A DNA stretch of 64,000 nt from Ferdinandcohnia sp036965165 (lineage in GTDB: Bacteria; Bacillota; Bacilli; Bacillales; Bacillaceae_L): contig NZ_JBALOX010000007.1 of NCBI RefSeq assembly GCF_036965165.1, positions 1 through 64,000 of the forward strand. Direction: 5' to 3'. The notes under the pieces were generated by a model. It searched no databases. It was not told where the DNA came from and saw only the letters and a list, made by a program, of their open reading frames with translations. A program made the translations under genes and the position numbers. How positions within the stretch are numbered: the first letter of the stretch is position 1; each line of letters opens with the position of its first letter. Positions 61,475 to 64,000 of this stretch are shown here, piece by piece.

Positions 61475-61876
61475 GTGAAAACACAGGAACTAATCAACGA
61501 AGCGAAAAAAGCAAGAGAACTAGCATATGTTCCATATTCAAGCTTTAAAGTAGGAGCTGCACTTCTTACAAAGGATGGTAAGGTATACCATGGCTGTAAT
61601 ATTGAAAATGCAGGCTATAGTGCAACCAATTGTGCAGAAAGAACGGCCCTTTTTAAGGCTGTTTCTGAAGGAGATAAGGAGTTTGTATCAATGGCTGTAG
61701 TGGCAGATACAGACCGACCAGTGCCCCCATGTGGCGTTTGTCGTCAAGTAATTTCAGAACTATGCCAGCCTGATATGAAGGTCTATTTATCAAACCTAAA
61801 AGGCGATGTACAAGAGACAACGATTAATGAATTACTACCAGGGGCTTTTACACCGGAGGATTTAAATGGAAAATAA
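61475..61876 (+). CDS. cdd: Cytidine deaminase
   Basis: Converts cytidine and deoxycytidine to uridine and deoxyuridine (133 residues, the tetrameric type). The zinc site is NCAERTALF with catalytic Glu and PPCGVCRQ with two Cys. The GTG start follows AGAAAGGA. The last 11 bases overlap era, so both are translated from one message. Confidence 0.96.
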   Translation: MKTQELINEAKKARELAYVPYSSFKVGAALLTKDGKVYHGCNIENAGYSATNCAERTALFKAVSEGDKEFVSMAVVADTDRPVPPCGVCRQVISELCQPDMKVYLSNLKGDVQETTINELLPGAFTPEDLNGK

Positions 61877-62777
61877 GAATGGATATAAATCAGGTTTTGT
61901 TTCGATTATTGGACGACCAAATGTTGGTAAGTCTACTTTTTTAAATCATGTAATTGGGCAAAAAATTGCTATTATGAGTGATAAACCTCAAACGACACGA
62001 AACAAGGTGCAAGGGGTATTCACAGAAGAAAATTCTCAAATTATTTTTATTGATACACCTGGGATTCATAAACCAAAGCATAAGCTTGGCGATTTTATGA
62101 TGAAGGTTGCCCAGAACACACTTAAAGAAGTCGATATCGTCTTATTTATGATAAATGCTGAAGAGGGATATGGTCGCGGTGATGAATTCATCATTGAACG
62201 ACTAAAAAATATTCAGACACCAGTTTTTCTAGTGGTTAATAAGATAGACCAAATACACCCTGATCAATTATTAGAATTAATCGAGAAGTACAAAGGGCTC
62301 TATCCTTTTAAGGAGATTGTTCCGATTTCTGCACTGCAGGGCACGAATACCCCAAGATTAGTTGATCAAATTAAAAATTATCTACCGGAGGGACCTCAAT
62401 ACTATCCTGCTGATCAAGTAACAGACCATCCGGAACGATTTATTATCACTGAATTAATTCGTGAAAAAGTGCTTCACCTGACAAGAGAGGAAATACCACA
62501 TTCAATTGCAGTTGTAATGGATTCACTCGAGAGAAGAGAAGGTGGCAATACCGTCTATGTTGGTGCTACTATCATTGTTGAGCGTAATTCGCAAAAAGGA
62601 ATTGTAATTGGAAAACAAGGCAGCATGCTTAAAGAGGTTGGGAAGCGAGCCAGGGCTGATATTGAAGCATTGCTAGGGTCGAAGGTCTTTTTAGAGCTTT
62701 GGGTAAAGGTTCAAAAGGATTGGCGAAACAAAATGTCTCAGCTTCGTGACTATGGATTTAGAGAAGACGAGTATTAG
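61866..62777 (+). CDS. era: GTPase Era
   Basis: Essential 30S-assembly GTPase of 303 residues (bex in B. subtilis). G motifs are GRPNVGKST (G1), DTPGIHKPKHKLG (G3) and NKIDQ (G4). The C-terminal KH domain contains GIVIGKQGSMLKEVGKRAR and binds the 3' end of 16S rRNA. GGAGG for its start lies within the end of cdd. Confidence 0.97.
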   Translation: MENKNGYKSGFVSIIGRPNVGKSTFLNHVIGQKIAIMSDKPQTTRNKVQGVFTEENSQIIFIDTPGIHKPKHKLGDFMMKVAQNTLKEVDIVLFMINAEEGYGRGDEFIIERLKNIQTPVFLVVNKIDQIHPDQLLELIEKYKGLYPFKEIVPISALQGTNTPRLVDQIKNYLPEGPQYYPADQVTDHPERFIITELIREKVLHLTREEIPHSIAVVMDSLERREGGNTVYVGATIIVERNSQKGIVIGKQGSMLKEVGKRARADIEALLGSKVFLELWVKVQKDWRNKMSQLRDYGFREDEY

Positions 62778-62920
62778 AAGATAAACATTAAAAGAAAAAA
62801 TACACGGATTAGCAAAATTTATGTAACATGTTTTTTAGGATTTTCGGTCAAGATATTCTTACAAGTGAATGAAATTGGAGTAGTCTTTGCTAGTAAAATA
62901 ACGAAAGAGGTGGGGTTACT

Positions 62921-63064
62921 ATGTTAGATTTTACCTGGAAGGTGTTTAGTCAAACAGGTAATGTTGATACGTATCTTCTTTTTAAGGAATTGGAACTAGA
63001 GAAGAGTGAGAGACCCGAATTACAGAGTGAGGAGCTAGCAGAAATAGATTTCCCAATTACTTGA
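62921..63064 (+). CDS. yqzL: YqzL family small protein
   Basis: ORF of 47 residues: MLDFTWKVFSQTGNVDTYLL and an acidic tail ending EIDFPIT. This is the YqzL family, always found between era and recO in Bacillus; its function is unknown. AAAGAGGTGGGG precedes the ATG. Confidence 0.85.
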   Translation: MLDFTWKVFSQTGNVDTYLLFKELELEKSERPELQSEELAEIDFPIT

Positions 63065-63156
63065 CCATCCTAAAAAAGCGTCTTAAACTAAAGTAGGACG
63101 TATTATTTTGTAACAATGGTAATTGGTTGCCTTGTTGCCAATGGATGGTGACAGAA

Positions 63157-63906
63157 GTGCTGCAAAAATGCGAAGGTATTATCATAAGAACAAGTGATTA
63201 TGGTGAAACGAATAAAATCGTTACTTTGTATACCCGTGAATGGGGGAAAATTGGGGTAATGGCAAGAGGCGCAAAAAAACCAAGTAGTCGCCTTGCTGCT
63301 ATTACCCAGGTTTTTACATATGGACAGTTTTTAGTTCAAAAAACGTCTGGTTTAGGCGTTTTACAACAAGGCGAAACGATTTCAACCTTTCGATCCGTTC
63401 GGGAAGATATTTTCTTAACTGCATATGCATCTTATGTGGTGGAATTAACCGATAAATGTACGGAAGAAAAAAGATCTAATCCTTTTCTTTTTGAAATGCT
63501 GTATCAAACCGTAAATTACTTAAATGAAGGATATGATCCTGATATTCTTCTGCATATTTATGAGCTAAAAATGCTGCCCTTACTTGGATTGTATCCTCGT
63601 CTTGACGAATGTACAATTTGTAAAAGTACGGAGGGTGAATTTGGTTTTTCGATTAAAGAAGGTGGGCTACTTTGTCATCGCTGCTATGAAAAAGAACCAT
63701 ATCATCTAAAAGTGTCACAAGCTACAATTCGATTACTTCGCTTGTTTTATTATTTCGATTTAAGTCGCTTAGGTAGTATTGCCGTTAAGGATGAAACGAA
63801 GAAAGAAATAAAAATGGTGATCGACATGTATTACGAAGAATATTCAGGCTTGTATCTAAAGTCAAAGCGATTCTTAGATCAACTTGAAAATTTTCGTCTG
63901 CCGTAA
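63157..63906 (+). CDS. recO: DNA repair protein RecO
   Basis: Recombination mediator of 249 residues that helps load RecA on SSB-coated DNA. An N-terminal OB fold (CEGIIIRTSDYGETNKIVTLYT and GVMARGAKK) is followed by a helical domain and a C-terminal zinc motif (CTICK and CHRC). The frame opens at 63127; ATG at 63145 is possible, but GTG at 63157 gives the N terminus usual in Bacillus and lies after GGTGA. No terminator was seen before the next promoter. Confidence 0.93.
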   Translation: MLQKCEGIIIRTSDYGETNKIVTLYTREWGKIGVMARGAKKPSSRLAAITQVFTYGQFLVQKTSGLGVLQQGETISTFRSVREDIFLTAYASYVVELTDKCTEEKRSNPFLFEMLYQTVNYLNEGYDPDILLHIYELKMLPLLGLYPRLDECTICKSTEGEFGFSIKEGGLLCHRCYEKEPYHLKVSQATIRLLRLFYYFDLSRLGSIAVKDETKKEIKMVIDMYYEEYSGLYLKSKRFLDQLENFRLP

Positions 63907-63915
63907 AGAGGCTAC

Positions 63916-63944
63916 TTGACATGGATTTAATTTTGGACTATAGT
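63916..63944 (+). promoter_or_regulatory. Sigma-A promoter after recO
   Basis: TTGACA (63916-63921), 17 bases and TATAGT (63939-63944), starting 10 bases after the recO stop and reading out of the window. Confidence 0.8.
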
Positions 63945-63950
63945 TCAATT

Positions 63951-64000
63951 AAAATAATCGCACGGTGAAGGAAAGTAGTACTTATTATCGTTCATAAAAG
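63951..64000 (+). promoter_or_regulatory. Start of a probable T-box leader (truncated by the window)
   Basis: Downstream of the promoter, GGTGAAGGAAAGTAGTAC resembles the 5' end of T-box stem I, with the AGTA motif. In Bacillaceae recO is commonly followed by glyQS, whose leader is a glycine T-box. Specifier loop and antiterminator lie outside the window, so this rests on position and a short motif. Confidence 0.45.

Noticed and set aside
1..64000. tRNA or rRNA genes, insertion sequences or prophage genes
   Set aside because: No cloverleaf-like or rRNA segment, transposase, integrase or phage gene was recognised. The dispersed repeats carry no coding sequence of their own.

Overview
The window is a stretch of chromosome from an endospore-forming, naturally competent-type Bacillaceae bacterium (Bacillus, Neobacillus, Mesobacillus or a close relative). 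This is inferred from low GC, strong AGGAGG ribosome binding sites, frequent TTG/GTG starts, and a gene order that follows the Bacillus subtilis yrrL-to-recO region almost gene for gene. Sporulation and germination genes (sigK, gpr, spoIIP, yqfC/yqfD, sda, a gerA-type operon) and the comE competence locus are all present. The sequence is a draft assembly: runs of N at 212-238, 9896-9897, 28821-28892, 31482-31483, 33042-33056, 43312-43313, 50438-50499 and 56377-56378 interrupt genes or repeats and should not be read as mutations.

Layout. 1-8.3 kb: mltG, the tRNA wobble-uridine modification genes trmR, trhP1 and trhP2, then udk, greA, the penicillin-binding protein gene pbpI and yrrS. 8.4-12.4 kb: the methionine-to-cysteine salvage operon yrrT-mtnN-mccA-mccB and yrhC. 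12.4-13.4 kb: a cluster of very short ORFs around yrzI. 13.4-18.4 kb, minus strand: an uninterrupted sigK and a gerA-type germinant receptor operon whose B subunit has an apparent frameshift. 18.5-22.1 kb: an M3 oligopeptidase, pssA and psd for phosphatidylethanolamine, and sda with a DnaA-box cluster. 22.4-27.7 kb: the yqeG-yqeH-aroE-yhbY-nadD-yqeK-rsfS-yqeM operon. 27.8-32.6 kb: comER, comEA, comEB, comEC and yqzM. 33.2-38 kb: holA, rpsT, gpr, spoIIP, yqxA. 38-49.7 kb: lepA, hemW, and the heat-shock operon hrcA-grpE-dnaK-dnaJ-prmA-rsmE-mtaB with a CIRCE operator. 49.8-55.6 kb: deoC, a Na/Pi cotransporter, rpsU, yqeY and a sigma-W-type nfeD-floA-yqfB operon. 55.7-63.9 kb: yqfC, yqfD, phoH, pgpH, ybeY, dgkA, cdd, era, yqzL, recO. 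The last 90 bases hold a promoter and what looks like the start of a T-box leader, probably for glyQS.

The genes are mostly housekeeping. The least explained material is intergenic. Family A (six copies, all on the plus strand) begins with a CTTTATTCAG-type hairpin followed by GCCTCCGGCGG. In three copies it ends at the ribosome binding site of the next gene, and its early CCTCC can pair with that site, so it may be a family of cis-acting RNA switches. Family B (GTCTAGCTCCAGCGCC-type, about seven copies, both orientations) lies next to holA, rpsT, gpr, lepA, hemW and dnaK. A single element, C, lies before nadD. Other points for a second look are the gerAB frameshift, the yrzI micropeptide cluster with a candidate Rae1 cleavage site, the start of sda, and the pbpI ribosome binding site inside a terminator stem.
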